The translations under genes and the position numbers were made by a program. DNA of 64,000 nucleotides, from NCBI GenBank assembly GCA_014803435.1, contig JACYFD010000001.1, positions 1 through 64,000 on the forward strand, read 5' to 3'. Below the pieces are notes generated by a model. It saw nothing but the letters and a program-made list of their open reading frames with translations. It did no database searches and had not been told where the DNA came from. Positions 51,969-61,205 of the stretch are shown here, one piece after another. How positions within the stretch are numbered: position 1 is the first letter of the stretch; each line of letters opens with the position of its first letter. Source of the stretch: Cellulosimicrobium terreum. GTDB taxonomy: Bacteria > Actinomycetota > Actinomycetes > Actinomycetales > Cellulomonadaceae.

Positions 51969-54900
51969 TCAGCCGCAGGTCGCGGCGTCGAACCCTTCGG
52001 TGAGGGTGGTCGACGAGTCGTCGGCCGCCGTCGCCGTGACGGTCACCTCGCCCGCCTCGACCGAGGCTGCCCGGACCGCGAACGACTGGTACGCGTTCTT
52101 GCCCGGCTGCACGCTCGCGAACTCCTTCTGGCCGAAGGGCGTGTCGAGCGTGATGGCCACGGGTCCGTCGTCGTCGTTCGTGGCCCGCACGGCGACGTAG
52201 ACCTTCCCGGCCATGCACCGGGTGTCGACCGTCGCGGACACGGCCGGACCTGCCGGGACGCCGTCGCCCACCGTGAGCGTGAGGGTCGTCGTCGTCGTGC
52301 CCGACGAGCTCACGTAGTCCGGCAGGACCAGGTCGCCCTGGATGACGTACACGCCCGGCGACTCGACGACGGACTCGTCGTAGTCCCACTCGACCCCGAT
52401 GGCCTGGTTGTCGCGCGAGCCGTCGTTGTACGACACCGCGACCTTCGTGGGCAGCCAGGGCTGCTCGCCGACGTCGACGCTCTGCTCGAACTGCTCGGCG
52501 CCCTGGATCGAGATCCCGCCCTGCGAGTCCTCCGGCCGCACGTAGACCTGCGCCTCGACGATCAGGCCGTAGGTCGTGTTCGTCCCGTAGACCGTGAACG
52601 GCTCGACGTTCGTCTCCGCCACCATGGCCGGCGTGATCGCCTGCCACGTGATGTCGACGGCGCCGCGGCGACCGCTCGAGTACACGACGTCGAGCGCGTC
52701 CGGGAGATCCGGGACCACGCCGGTCACGGTGCGCATGATCACCGGGCTGGCCACCGAGTCCACGGTGTCGCCGTTGACCCGCCAGCGCAGCACGCCCGTC
52801 CCGGCACCGCCGGTCTGGACGCCGGTGATCCGGATGCGCAGGTACTGCGCCTCGACCGCCTCGAACTCGAGGTGGTTGTAGGCGTTGCGCGTCAGGGCGC
52901 CCGCGTACGTCGAGTCACCGGTGAGCGTGACGGGCGCCCAGTCGGTCCCGTCCTGGCTGTACTCGACCGTGTACGTGTCCGCGCGCGGCATGCGCGTCCC
53001 GCCGTTGTCGTCGTACCAGTAGATGTCCGTCGACGCGACGAGCACGGGCGAGGTCCACGCGTACCGGATCCACGCCGCGGTGGCGGCGCTCGTCCCGTTC
53101 GCGGGCTGACCCCACGTGCCCCAGCCGTTGCCCGCACCGGGGTTCGAGCTGGCCGGCGTCGTCGACTCGTTGACGCGGTTCGCGTTCTCCCACGACGCCG
53201 AGCCGCTCGTCGTGATCGTCGCGAGCGCCCCGAACTCGGCGGACGTCGCCTTCTCGGTGAGCTCGACCTCCACGTCGCGCTCGGTGGTGAGCTCGCCGTC
53301 GGACGCGGTGAGCCGGAACGTGTAGGTCCCGGGCTCGGTGCCGGTGACCGTCGTGGTGAGGGCGTCCGCGTCACCGAAGATGACGTTCGCGCCGTCGGGC
53401 GTGGACACGGTGGACCACGCGGTCGTGAGCTCACCGTCGTCCGGGATGCCGTCGTCCGTCGCGCTGGCGACGAGCGTCGTGGACAGGTTGCCGTCCTTGG
53501 ACCGGTCGGCGGACACGGTGACCGTCGGGGCGTCGTTGACGACCTCGGGCACCTCCCGGCCGGAGTCGAAGACCTGGATCTCCGAGATCGCCGTCCAGTA
53601 CGACGGCGCGTTCGTGAAGGCGACCCGCACGCGGTCCGTCGTCACGGCGTCGAACAGGGCCTCGTTGAACTTGGCGCCCGGGATCTTCGGTGCCTTGAAC
53701 GTGTCCGGCACGGTGGTCCAGCCACCGGCGCCGTCCGGGACCTGGATCGAGTACTTCGCCGGCTCGTGATAGCCACCGGCCTGCCGGTCGCTGACGAACC
53801 AGACCTTGACGTTGTCGACCGTCGTCTCCTCGCCGAGGTCGAGCTCGACGTAGCCGGTGTCGCCCTCGGTCCCGTAGTTGCCCCAGTACGGCTCGTTGGC
53901 GGTGTCACCGTCCGTCACCGCGTCGAGGGACACCGGGCGCTCGGTCTCGCTGATCGCGCCGGGCGTGTAGTTCATCGACCCCGTGCTCCAGCCCGGTGTG
54001 TGGAACTGGCGCCACGGCGTCGGGCGCGCGCCGTCCTGCATGTCCGACGACGAGAGCTCGGCGCCGTCCGCAAGGTTGGTCGCGTCCTCGGTGAGGTCGA
54101 TCCCGGCGGTCTTCAGGTAGGAGACCACCCGATCGTCCTCGATCGGGGTGTCGACGGCGGTCGGCACGTCAGCGCCGGCGTCCGTGACGACCTCGACCTG
54201 CAGCCCCTCGTCGGACTCGACGACCTCGTTGGCCGCCGGGTCGTAGACGAACCGGCCGAGCGCGTCGGCGGTCGCCTTGCGCTCGCCGTCGACGAACAGG
54301 CTGTAGCCCGCGCCGAGACCGTAGTGCGAGCCGTCCTCGTCCCACACGATCGTGAGGTCGGTGCCGTGGTAGCGCAGGTTGTTGACCATGAAGTGGTCGT
54401 AGCCGAGGTCGATGGGCCAGAGCTCGATGTTCCCGTCCGAGCGCGGCTGGATGCCGCCCATGTCCTCGACGTAGATGTAGTTCATGTTGCCGAGCATCAC
54501 GTGGTTCGGGTTGTTGCGGTTGAACGTCTGCGTGCTCGCGTTCCAGTTCGAGTAGTACTCGGCCTGGTTCGGGGCCCGCGTGTCACCACCCGGGTAGATG
54601 CTCCACGCCATCCAGTCGAGCAGCTTCGCGGCGTACTCGGGCGTGACGTACTTGCCCTCGGGGTCGTAGTGCCGCAGCGCGGACCGCACGGCGCGGTACT
54701 GGACCGTGAAGTTGATGTTGGAGAAGTTGTTCGACCCACCGATCCCGAACTTGGTCCGGTCGTACTGGTTGGCCGTGTAGAAGGGGAAGATCGGGAAGTT
54801 GTCGCCGTAGCGCAGGAACCGGAAGCCGTCCTCGTACGTCGCCGCGTCCTCGAACGGGATGAGGTTCTCGGCATAGATGTCGTAGAGGTTGGACTCCTTC

Positions 54901-56675
54901 GCCGGGACGAGGTCGCGCTCGGCGGCCGACAGCGGGTTCTGCGCCCCGCCCGACGTCGCGCCGTGCGACGTCCCCGCGAGGAACATCTGCATCTCCTCGC
55001 TCCACAGCCGCCCGAGGATCGCCTCGCGGATCTCGTCGGCCGTGCCGCCCATCTCCTCGACCTTCGCCGGGTCCGCGCCCGCCATGTCGTAGAGCTGACG
55101 AGCGGCGTCGAAGTCGCCCCAGACGTATGCGGACTCGGGCCGCTCGATCGTGCGCGCACCGGGTGCCCCCGCGTTCACCTTCGGGTAGCCGAAGCTGATG
55201 GCGTCCGCGTCGTTGCCGGGCATGTAGTTGGTGTCGTACGCGATGAGCTTGTCGTCGTTGCCGTCGTAGTGCTCGAGCTGCCCGACGCCGTCACCCTCGA
55301 AGTACGTCGCAAAGCGCTCGGCGACCGCCGGACCGCCGCCGTGCACCTTGTACGCCTCGAGGCCCGCCGTGCCGAGGTACTGCGAGTAGTGGTTGTTCCA
55401 GCTCGTGTGCCCCGGGCTGTCGAGGAACGCCGACGAGCCGGACAGCTCGCCGATGTTGAGGATCTGCCCGTACCCGAGATAGGGGTTGCGGATCCACTTC
55501 GTGTCCTGCAGGTGCATCGGCTGCGTGAGCGCGACCGAGTTCTGGTACAGGTTCACGCCCTCGATGGTCGTCGGGTACTGGTAGACGTACCCCGACTCGT
55601 TCGTGTCGAGGCTGTTGTACCGCTCGCCCCACCAGCGGTAGACGATCGCCTTCTCGATCGGCGCGCTCGGCACGTCGACGTACGGGATGTCCTGCGCCCA
55701 GAGGCGGTTGAACTCGGTCACTCCTTCACGGAAGGCGTCCGCGGGCGCGAGGGCCGCGTAGTCCTGGAAGCTCTCGGCCGAGTCGGGCATGCCGGACCCG
55801 TAGAGGACGCCGACGACGGACACGTCGACCGACCCGCCCGCGGGGACGGTGATCTCGCGGTCCAGGTTGGTGCCGGCCCGCTCGAACCCCTCGGCCTTCA
55901 GACCCACGGTGACCGTCGACCAGGGCGTGTCGACGAGACCGTTGTTCGCACCGCTGGTCAGCGTGCGCGTCCCGGTGAGCTCGTCGTCGGCGTCGGTGGA
56001 CGTGGTCGCGAGGGGGGATGCCGCGCGGACGGTGAACGTCGCGTCGGACCCGCCGGGGTTGGTGAACGTCAGGGCGGTCACGGCGACGTTGTCGTAGGTC
56101 ATGAGCTTCTTGAGGTCGGCCGTGACGCCCGTGGTGCCGACCGTGTAGCGCGCCTTCGCGTGGCTCGGCGCGTTGAAGCGCTGCGCACCCACCTCGGCGA
56201 TCGTCTGGCCGGGAACCGTCACCGTGTACAGGTTCCCGAGGTTGTTGGGGCCACCGGCGAACGCGGACCCCGCGAACCCCATGACGCCCCAGTTGCTGTT
56301 GCCGCGCATGTACAGCGACCGGCCGCGCGTCTGGAGCACGTTGTTCTGCGCCGTCCCGGTCACACCGAGGACGCGGTCCAGGTAGTAGTCGGTCCCGCCG
56401 GCGGCGAGGTCCTCGTCGAAGATCGACCCGTACATCGACCCGGCCGTCCAGGGCACCCCCGGTTCGAGGGCCGCCGCCGTGGCGGAGACGCTCCCGTACG
56501 TCGGGTCGCCGATGTCCATCGAGTCGGTCTCACCGTTCGTGTAGACCCCGATGTCGCTCTCGTTGCCCGGCAGCACGTCCGCGTACGCCGCGGTCGGTAC
56601 CAGTGCCATCCCGGTGAGCGCGAGCGCTCCTGTCGTCGCCGTTGCGACGGCCCTTCTCCACGTTCGTCCCGACAT
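51969..56675 (-). CDS. Very large secreted (alpha/alpha)6 glycosidase, GH121-like, second paralogue
   Basis: A 1568-residue exported enzyme. Signal ATATTGALALTGMALVPTAA, cleavage after YA near 33. It shares the catalytic region of the protein at 38339: YRWWGERYNSLD, GNDADAISF (about 487), RPESAYVW (about 513), FPIFPFYTANQ, QAEYYSNW. Similarity is moderate, so it is an old paralogue and may differ in specificity. Discoidin-like domains at about 863-1030 and 1130-1300 flank a cadherin/PKD-like region; two Ig-like domains and the RCMAGK module (from 1484, ending TCG) follow. ATG 56675 has GGAGAGGA 8 bases upstream. Operator at 56818. Confidence 0.65.
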   Translation of the reverse strand: MSGRTWRRAVATATTGALALTGMALVPTAAYADVLPGNESDIGVYTNGETDSMDIGDPTYGSVSATAAALEPGVPWTAGSMYGSIFDEDLAAGGTDYYLDRVLGVTGTAQNNVLQTRGRSLYMRGNSNWGVMGFAGSAFAGGPNNLGNLYTVTVPGQTIAEVGAQRFNAPSHAKARYTVGTTGVTADLKKLMTYDNVAVTALTFTNPGGSDATFTVRAASPLATTSTDADDELTGTRTLTSGANNGLVDTPWSTVTVGLKAEGFERAGTNLDREITVPAGGSVDVSVVGVLYGSGMPDSAESFQDYAALAPADAFREGVTEFNRLWAQDIPYVDVPSAPIEKAIVYRWWGERYNSLDTNESGYVYQYPTTIEGVNLYQNSVALTQPMHLQDTKWIRNPYLGYGQILNIGELSGSSAFLDSPGHTSWNNHYSQYLGTAGLEAYKVHGGGPAVAERFATYFEGDGVGQLEHYDGNDDKLIAYDTNYMPGNDADAISFGYPKVNAGAPGARTIERPESAYVWGDFDAARQLYDMAGADPAKVEEMGGTADEIREAILGRLWSEEMQMFLAGTSHGATSGGAQNPLSAAERDLVPAKESNLYDIYAENLIPFEDAATYEDGFRFLRYGDNFPIFPFYTANQYDRTKFGIGGSNNFSNINFTVQYRAVRSALRHYDPEGKYVTPEYAAKLLDWMAWSIYPGGDTRAPNQAEYYSNWNASTQTFNRNNPNHVMLGNMNYIYVEDMGGIQPRSDGNIELWPIDLGYDHFMVNNLRYHGTDLTIVWDEDGSHYGLGAGYSLFVDGERKATADALGRFVYDPAANEVVESDEGLQVEVVTDAGADVPTAVDTPIEDDRVVSYLKTAGIDLTEDATNLADGAELSSSDMQDGARPTPWRQFHTPGWSTGSMNYTPGAISETERPVSLDAVTDGDTANEPYWGNYGTEGDTGYVELDLGEETTVDNVKVWFVSDRQAGGYHEPAKYSIQVPDGAGGWTTVPDTFKAPKIPGAKFNEALFDAVTTDRVRVAFTNAPSYWTAISEIQVFDSGREVPEVVNDAPTVTVSADRSKDGNLSTTLVASATDDGIPDDGELTTAWSTVSTPDGANVIFGDADALTTTVTGTEPGTYTFRLTASDGELTTERDVEVELTEKATSAEFGALATITTSGSASWENANRVNESTTPASSNPGAGNGWGTWGQPANGTSAATAAWIRYAWTSPVLVASTDIYWYDDNGGTRMPRADTYTVEYSQDGTDWAPVTLTGDSTYAGALTRNAYNHLEFEAVEAQYLRIRITGVQTGGAGTGVLRWRVNGDTVDSVASPVIMRTVTGVVPDLPDALDVVYSSGRRGAVDITWQAITPAMVAETNVEPFTVYGTNTTYGLIVEAQVYVRPEDSQGGISIQGAEQFEQSVDVGEQPWLPTKVAVSYNDGSRDNQAIGVEWDYDESVVESPGVYVIQGDLVLPDYVSSSGTTTTTLTLTVGDGVPAGPAVSATVDTRCMAGKVYVAVRATNDDDGPVAITLDTPFGQKEFASVQPGKNAYQSFAVRAASVEAGEVTVTATAADDSSTTLTEGFDAATCG

Positions 56676-56817
56676 CACCAAGTCCTCTCCATCGGGAACC
56701 TGAGCCATTGCGCGTCTCCGTCGGGAGCGCGCCCCCCGGTGACCTCCACGTCACCTCGCCGTCGCCTCACCCTCGAGACCGCCGGTCGCCAGTCAGTGAA
56801 TCACTGCTACCGAAAGC

Positions 56818-56835
56818 CCGCAATGGTTTTCGGTC
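56818..56835 (-). promoter_or_regulatory. LacI-type operator upstream of GH121-like gene 2
   Basis: On the minus strand this is GACCGAAAACCATTGCGG, identical to the site at 50863. TTGCGG within it plus TTCACT 17 bases later is a plausible promoter. A second TTTCGGTCACGG occurs about 96 bases away (near 56923), which might be an auxiliary site. The rest of 56676-57030 holds no gene. Confidence 0.7.
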
Positions 56836-57030
56836 ACGGAACCGTCACGGGGTGCGACGGTGCAGGTCCGGCGGCTTTCTGGCCTCTGACGTGCAGCGTC
56901 GTTCCCGTGGTGTTTCGGTCACGGGCGCCGGACGCGACCCTCCGCACACCTCGGCCGCACGCGGATCGAAAAGTTCGCGCCGACACGTTTCTGCACCGTC
57001 CGCCGCAGCCCGCAATCCGTGGGCGCGACA

Positions 57031-57070
57031 CGAGGCAGCCCCCGGTCCGGCGGGCTGCGGTACTACCTCG
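57031..57070 (-). terminator. Hairpin at the GH127 gene end, with GGTAGTACCG element
   Basis: GCAGCCC (57035-57041) and GGGCTGC (57052-57058) form a stem extended by CGAG/CTCG. The TAG stop codon of the GH127 gene is itself part of the CCGAGGTAGTACCGCAG element that also follows three other genes of the locus. Confidence 0.6.
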
Positions 57071-59096
57071 GCATCCAGACGCGCATGGTCGACGGACCGC
57101 GGTTCGCCCAGTCGTGGTACGGCACGAGCGGCACGTCGACCTCGACGGACGCGTCGCCCGCCACCTCGTCGCGCTCGGTACCCAGGTCCCTCGCCCGACC
57201 GGGCAGGTCGGGGCCGGCGTCGTACGGCCACGGTGCGGACCGCCGCGAGGCCAGGTTCCCGTGCACGACGACGCGACCGTCCTCCTCGCGCGGCGGCACC
57301 GACGGGTCGACGCGCAGGTCCGCGACGTCGTGCCCGCCCGGCAGGTCGACGGACTCCACGCACAGGACCTCCGGCCCGCGCTGGACGGCGACGCAGCCCC
57401 GCACCGCGTCGATGCGGTCGTCGGGCCGCAGGAACCGCGGCGTCATGTCGAGGACGAGCTCCACGACGCTGCCCGTCCGCAGGTCCGGCACGGCGACGGA
57501 CCCCGCGGGCACGCGCCGCTCACCCCGGCCGTCGACGGACAGCGTCGCCGTGCCCGACCAGTACGGCACGCGCAGCGTGAGGGCCCACCGCTCGTCCGGC
57601 GCGTCCACCACCCGCACGCGCACGCGCCCGTCGAGCGGGTACACGGTCTCGACGTCCAGCGCGACGTCGGCCCCCGACGGGAGGGACGCACGGATCTCGG
57701 CCGACGCGTACTGGTGGATCTGCACGCCGCCGTCGTCGACGGTCGCGACGTACGCCGCGAGGCTCGCGAACGTCCGCGCGACGTTCGGCGGGCAGCAGGA
57801 GACCTCGAACCAGGGGGCGCGCAGCGACGACTCGGCGCGCCGGCTCACGACGTCCGGCGGCGCCGGCTCGCCCGGGACGCGCTGGTGCAGCGTGTTCGCG
57901 TAGTAGAACGCCTGGCCGTCGTCCGCGGGCGACGTCGCGACCACGTTGAACAGCGTGCGCTCCATCGCGTCGGCGTACCGCGCGTCGCCCCGGGCCAGGA
58001 GGAGCCGCCATGCCACCATCGTCGAACCGATCGAGGCGCACGTCTCGGAGTACGCGCGGTCGGGCGGGAGCACGTAGTCCTCGCCGAAGGCCTCGTCCTG
58101 GTGGTGCGACCCCTGACCTCCGGTGACGTACGTCCGGGCCGCCGTCGTGCGCTCCCACTGCCGTGCCACGGAGGCGACGAGGTCGTCGTCGCCCAGCTCG
58201 ACGCCGACGTCGAGGGCGCCCGCGGCCAGGTAGTTGGCCCGCACGGCGTGCCCGCGGAAGACCGTCGCGTCGCGCACCGGGACGTCGTCCTGGTAGTACG
58301 ACCGCCCCCACTCGATGTCGTCGAGCGTCGCGTGCCCGCGACGTTCGACGAACAGCGCGGCCTGACGGACGTAGCGCGGCTCGTCGAGCGCGCGGCCGAG
58401 CTCGGCGAGGGCCACCTCGATCTCGGCGTGCCCGCAGATCCCCGGGTTCCGGCGCGGGCCGAACGTCGCGCACACGTGGTCGGCGGACCGGCGCGCGACC
58501 TCGACGAGCAGGTCGCTCGGGTGGCCCGTGCGCACCCGGGCGACGGCTGCCTGCATGAGGTGGCCCTGGCAGTACAGCTCGTGACCCCACTCGAGGTCGG
58601 AGTAGCGCGCGCCCTGCCCGGACCGGCCGAACATCGTGCTGATGTACCCGTCCGGCTCCTGCGCGGCGGCGACGCGCAGCACGATCGCGTGGAACCTCGC
58701 GTCGAGCTCCGCATCAGGGCGGCGCCCGAGCTCCCAGGCCATCGCCTCGAGCAGCTTGTACACCTCCGAGTCGCTGAACTCCCGGCCGCGCCGCGACCGG
58801 GGGAGCCCGCCGTGCACGGCCGCGTCGAAGTTCGGGAGCCAGCCCTCGCGCTCGAGCCAGTGCTCGATGTGGGCGAGCGTCGCCGACCGGTTGGTCTCCT
58901 GGCGGCGCGCCCAGAAGCCGTCGGTGATCCGCACCTGGGCGAGGCCGAGCGGCTGCAGGCGCCCGGTCGAGGGGACCACGGGTCGGCCGCCGTCGTGGGT
59001 CCCGGCGGACCTGGTCGTCCCGTCGTGGCCGGCGGCACCCGCGGGCGCTGGTGCGGTGCCGGCCGAGGTGCCCGTCGAGGTGGGCGTGAGCGTCAT
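57063..59096 (-). CDS. Cytoplasmic GH127 beta-L-arabinofuranosidase (HypBA1-like)
   Basis: A 677-residue enzyme without signal peptide, expected to hydrolyse imported beta-L-arabinofuranosyl disaccharides. The GH127 active site is complete: Glu335 in DEAFGEDY, then Glu351 and Cys353 in YSETCASIGS, and Cys434 and Cys435 in VSCCPPNVART. Spacing Glu335-Glu351-Cys353 equals that of the acid/base and zinc ligands in characterised HypBA1. LGLAQVRITDGFWARRQETN marks the N-terminal domain. ATG 59096 is chosen for its GGAGG; an ATG at 59213 overlapping the permease stop would add a Pro-rich leader. Last gene of the importer operon. Confidence 0.88.
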   Translation of the reverse strand: MTLTPTSTGTSAGTAPAPAGAAGHDGTTRSAGTHDGGRPVVPSTGRLQPLGLAQVRITDGFWARRQETNRSATLAHIEHWLEREGWLPNFDAAVHGGLPRSRRGREFSDSEVYKLLEAMAWELGRRPDAELDARFHAIVLRVAAAQEPDGYISTMFGRSGQGARYSDLEWGHELYCQGHLMQAAVARVRTGHPSDLLVEVARRSADHVCATFGPRRNPGICGHAEIEVALAELGRALDEPRYVRQAALFVERRGHATLDDIEWGRSYYQDDVPVRDATVFRGHAVRANYLAAGALDVGVELGDDDLVASVARQWERTTAARTYVTGGQGSHHQDEAFGEDYVLPPDRAYSETCASIGSTMVAWRLLLARGDARYADAMERTLFNVVATSPADDGQAFYYANTLHQRVPGEPAPPDVVSRRAESSLRAPWFEVSCCPPNVARTFASLAAYVATVDDGGVQIHQYASAEIRASLPSGADVALDVETVYPLDGRVRVRVVDAPDERWALTLRVPYWSGTATLSVDGRGERRVPAGSVAVPDLRTGSVVELVLDMTPRFLRPDDRIDAVRGCVAVQRGPEVLCVESVDLPGGHDVADLRVDPSVPPREEDGRVVVHGNLASRRSAPWPYDAGPDLPGRARDLGTERDEVAGDASVEVDVPLVPYHDWANRGPSTMRVWMPR

Positions 59097-59209
59097 GGCA
59101 GTACCTCCGGGGGCGGTCGGACCGCTCCGGTCGTCGGGGACGTCGTCGGACGACGTCGGTCGTGCGGTGGGGGGCGGCGGGGGCGCGGACGGCGTCGCGC
59201 GGTCGGGCG

Positions 59210-60139
59210 TCATCCCTTCAGCGCCCCGGACATGAACCCGCGCACGTAGTGGCGTTGCAGGACGAGGAACAGCACGATGCACGGGACCGCCAGGACGACG
59301 ACGCCGGCCTCGGTCGCGCCGTAGTCGACGATCCCCATGACCTGCTGGCGCATGTTCGCGACGGCGAGGGGCAGGGGGGCCTTGTCCGAGTCCGTGATGA
59401 GGATGAGGGGCGCCACGAAGTCGTTCCACGCGGCGAGGAACGCGAACAGCCCGACGGTGATGAGTCCCGGCTTCACGGCGGGCAGCAGGACCCGGCGCAG
59501 CGCGCCGAACGACGAACAGCCGTCCACGAGCGCCGCCTCGTCGAGCTCGCGCGGCACGGACTCGAACGAGATCCGCATCATGAACGTCGCGAACGGCAGC
59601 TGGAACATCGCGAGCACGAGCGAGAGCCCGAGCAGCGAGTTCTGCAGGCCGATCTCGTTGAGCAGCACGTACAGCGGGATCAGCAGGGTCGCGTACGGGA
59701 CCATGAGGATCGCCAGCGTCAGGAGGAACAGCAGGTTGCGCCCGGGGAACGTGAAGCGCGCGAACGCGTACCCGCCGAGAGTCGAGACGGTGAGCGTGAA
59801 CAGGACCGTCAGCCCGGAGACCACGACCGAGTTCCACAGGTACTGCACGATCCCCGCCTGGTAGTTGGCGAGGGTCACGTAGTTGCCGAAGCCCCAGCCG
59901 TCCACCTGGTTCGACCCGGCCTGCGGCGAGACCGACGCGACCCCGGCCCAGATGAGCGGGAAGAGGAAGACGAGGACGAGACCGGTGGTCAGCACCCAGA
60001 AGGGTGTGCGGGTCGCGATGCCCGCGATGCGGGCGCGCGGGGCGGGGGCGCGGCGTCGGGCCGGCGTCGGGGGTGTCGGGGTCCCGGTGCCCGACGGCGA
60101 GGTGCCGGGAGCGCCGGGTGCGTTGGGGGCGAGGGTCAT
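59210..60139 (-). CDS. Sugar ABC transporter permease (MalG-type)
   Basis: A 309-residue CUT1-type permease. Six helices follow a Pro-rich cytoplasmic N terminus. The EAA loop is VPRELDEAALVDGCSSFGAL, then RRVLLPAVKPGL. The ATG is 1 base after the stop of the partner permease gene. The stop overlaps an ATG that could start the GH127 gene. It should form the pore with the 60141 product; the ATPase is not encoded here, as is common for actinobacterial sugar importers that share MsiK. Confidence 0.92.
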   Translation of the reverse strand: MTLAPNAPGAPGTSPSGTGTPTPPTPARRRAPAPRARIAGIATRTPFWVLTTGLVLVFLFPLIWAGVASVSPQAGSNQVDGWGFGNYVTLANYQAGIVQYLWNSVVVSGLTVLFTLTVSTLGGYAFARFTFPGRNLLFLLTLAILMVPYATLLIPLYVLLNEIGLQNSLLGLSLVLAMFQLPFATFMMRISFESVPRELDEAALVDGCSSFGALRRVLLPAVKPGLITVGLFAFLAAWNDFVAPLILITDSDKAPLPLAVANMRQQVMGIVDYGATEAGVVVLAVPCIVLFLVLQRHYVRGFMSGALKG

Positions 60140-60140
60140 G

Positions 60141-61094
60141 TCACTTCTCCTCGGGTGCGCGCATGCCACGGATCTGCGCGATGTTGATGAGCACGAGGGC
60201 GCCGAGCACGATGATCGACAGCGCGGCGGCGACGCCGAGGTCGTTCTGTCCCTGGAAGGCGATGTTGTAGATGAGCTGGACGACCGTGATGGTGCTGTTG
60301 TCCGGGCCGCCCTTGGTGAGGATGTAGAACTGGTCGAACGCGAGCAGCGAGCCGGTGACGCAGAGGATCGTGCACAGCGCGAGCGACGGGCGCAGGAGCG
60401 GGAGCGTCACGCGGGAGAAGGTCTGCCAGCGGCTGGCGCCGTCCATCCGTGCGGCCTCGTAGACCTCGTGCGGGATGCCCTGGAGCCCCACCATGAGCAG
60501 GAGCATGTAGAACCCGGCGAACCGCCAGACGACGAGGAACACGGTCGACCACAGCGCACCGCCCGGCGTCCCGAGGAAGGACACGGGACCGTCGACGATC
60601 CCGAGCCGCTCGAGGAACGGCGAGATCGGCCCGACCTGCGGCGAGTAGAGCGCGTAGAACAGCAGCGACGCGGACGCGAGGCCGAGCGCGCTCGGGACGA
60701 GCACCGCGGTGCGCAGGAAGCTCTTCCAGTGCGTCGACTCCTGCACGAGCAGGGCGAGCCCGAGACCCAGGCCGATGAGGAGGACCGTCGCGATGACCGT
60801 GTACTTCAGCGTGAAGACGACGGAGTCCCAGAAGAACCGGTTGTCGACGGCGTCGGCGAAGTTGTCGGGGAAGTTCACGCCCTGGTTGCCCGACAGCAGC
60901 GGCCAGTCGGAGGCCGACATCTGCCCGACGAGGAGGACCGGCAGGACGAAGAGGACGAGGACGAAGACGGCGGTGGGGGCGGCGTACGCCCAGCCGCTGA
61001 CCGCGTGGTGGCGGCCGGGCCGACGACGGCGGCGAGCCGGCGGGGGCGTACCCGCCGCGGTGGTGTCGCTCGAGAGCGGGAGCTGCACGGACAT
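60141..61094 (-). CDS. Sugar ABC transporter permease (MalF-type)
   Basis: A 317-residue CUT1-type permease with six helices after a basic N terminus. The EAA loop reads IPHEVYEAARMDGASRWQTF, then SRVTLPLLRPSL. The C-terminal half has FDQFYILTKGGPDNSTITVV. It is separated from the lipoprotein gene by 111 bases containing a strong hairpin, and from the second permease by one base. Confidence 0.93.
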   Translation of the reverse strand: MSVQLPLSSDTTAAGTPPPARRRRRPGRHHAVSGWAYAAPTAVFVLVLFVLPVLLVGQMSASDWPLLSGNQGVNFPDNFADAVDNRFFWDSVVFTLKYTVIATVLLIGLGLGLALLVQESTHWKSFLRTAVLVPSALGLASASLLFYALYSPQVGPISPFLERLGIVDGPVSFLGTPGGALWSTVFLVVWRFAGFYMLLLMVGLQGIPHEVYEAARMDGASRWQTFSRVTLPLLRPSLALCTILCVTGSLLAFDQFYILTKGGPDNSTITVVQLIYNIAFQGQNDLGVAAALSIIVLGALVLINIAQIRGMRAPEEK

Positions 61095-61145
61095 GACGGA
61101 CTCCAGGGGACCTGACGACGGCGTGGCGGGCGATGCTCCGCGGCG

Positions 61146-61186
61146 CCCGTCGCCGCCGTCCTCTCGGGGAGGACGACGACGACGGG
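61146..61186 (-). terminator. Intercistronic hairpin between binding-protein and permease genes
   Basis: CCCGTCGCCGCCGTCCTC and GAGGACGACGACGACGGG pair over 18 positions (two as G-U in the RNA) around a 5-base loop. Such a structure after the binding-protein gene is expected to protect the upstream message or partly end transcription, so that more lipoprotein than permease is made. Confidence 0.65.
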
Positions 61187-61205
61187 TCGCTGCGGCTACG
61201 GTCCG

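Noticed and set aside
51957-59249. A 2430-codon open frame on the plus strand
   Set aside because: It is the antisense shadow of the GH121-like and GH127 genes. The translation is Arg/Val/Asp-rich without domains, as expected from very high G+C at third positions.
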